From Clostridia bacterium (lineage in GTDB: Bacteria; Bacillota_A; Clostridia; Peptostreptococcales; Anaerovoracaceae), in NCBI GenBank assembly GCA_024403175.1, contig JAKSSI010000104.1, forward strand, positions 1 to 5,284: DNA of 5,284 bases, written 5' to 3'. Made by a program: the position numbers and the translations under genes. The notes under the pieces are model-generated. The model saw only the letters and a program-made list of their open reading frames with translations. It was not told the DNA's origin and did no database searches. Shown here in pieces: positions 5,274 to 5,284 of the stretch; within the stretch, counting starts at the first letter, position 1, and the number at the start of each line of letters is the position of its first letter.

Positions 5274-5284
5274 GTACCCTTTTT

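Noticed and set aside
1..5284. CRISPR arrays, tRNA or rRNA genes, insertion sequences
   Set aside because: No regularly spaced repeats, cloverleaf, rRNA-like stretch, transposase or terminal inverted repeats were seen on either strand.

Overview
The window looks like part of the chromosome of an anaerobic, low-to-moderate G+C Gram-positive bacterium of the class Clostridia, plausibly a Lachnospiraceae-type gut or rumen organism. The grounds are an oxygen-sensitive glycyl radical enzyme, a lipoprotein with a Cthe_2159-type beta-helix domain, A+T-rich intergenic DNA with strong purine-rich ribosome binding sites, and a class I cyclic di-GMP riboswitch coupled to an intrinsic terminator. The taxonomic call is an inference from gene families, not from a marker gene.

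Layout, left to right. (1) 78-878, plus strand: proC, pyrroline-5-carboxylate reductase. (2) 891-924: a perfect 34-bp palindrome that serves as a bidirectional terminator between proC and the convergent gene on its right. (3) 927-2309, minus strand: a secreted lipoprotein with a carbohydrate-binding beta-helix domain and a Gly/Met-rich tail, with its own promoter near 2357-2384. (4) 2444-2474: an intrinsic terminator for the next minus-strand gene. (5) 2491-4932, minus strand: an 813-residue glycyl radical enzyme of the pyruvate formate-lyase/dehydratase superfamily. Its subfamily is not recognised. The expected Gly-Cys-Val-Glu catalytic motif reads Gly-Cys-Leu-Asp. (6) 4933-5284: a divergent intergenic region without a protein gene. 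It holds the minus-strand promoter of the glycyl radical enzyme with an operator-like inverted repeat, then a plus-strand promoter (perfect TTGACA) and a cyclic di-GMP-I riboswitch with terminator. The gene controlled by the riboswitch lies beyond the right edge.

How the parts relate. The three genes appear to be separate transcription units, each bounded by a terminator or a promoter. The glycyl radical enzyme has no activating enzyme (radical SAM) beside it within the window. A metabolic link between proC and the glycyl radical enzyme is possible, because hydroxyproline dehydratases of this superfamily make pyrroline-5-carboxylate, the ProC substrate. The different active-site motif argues against simply calling it HypD. 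The most informative items are the riboswitch at the right edge and the unclassified glycyl radical enzyme.
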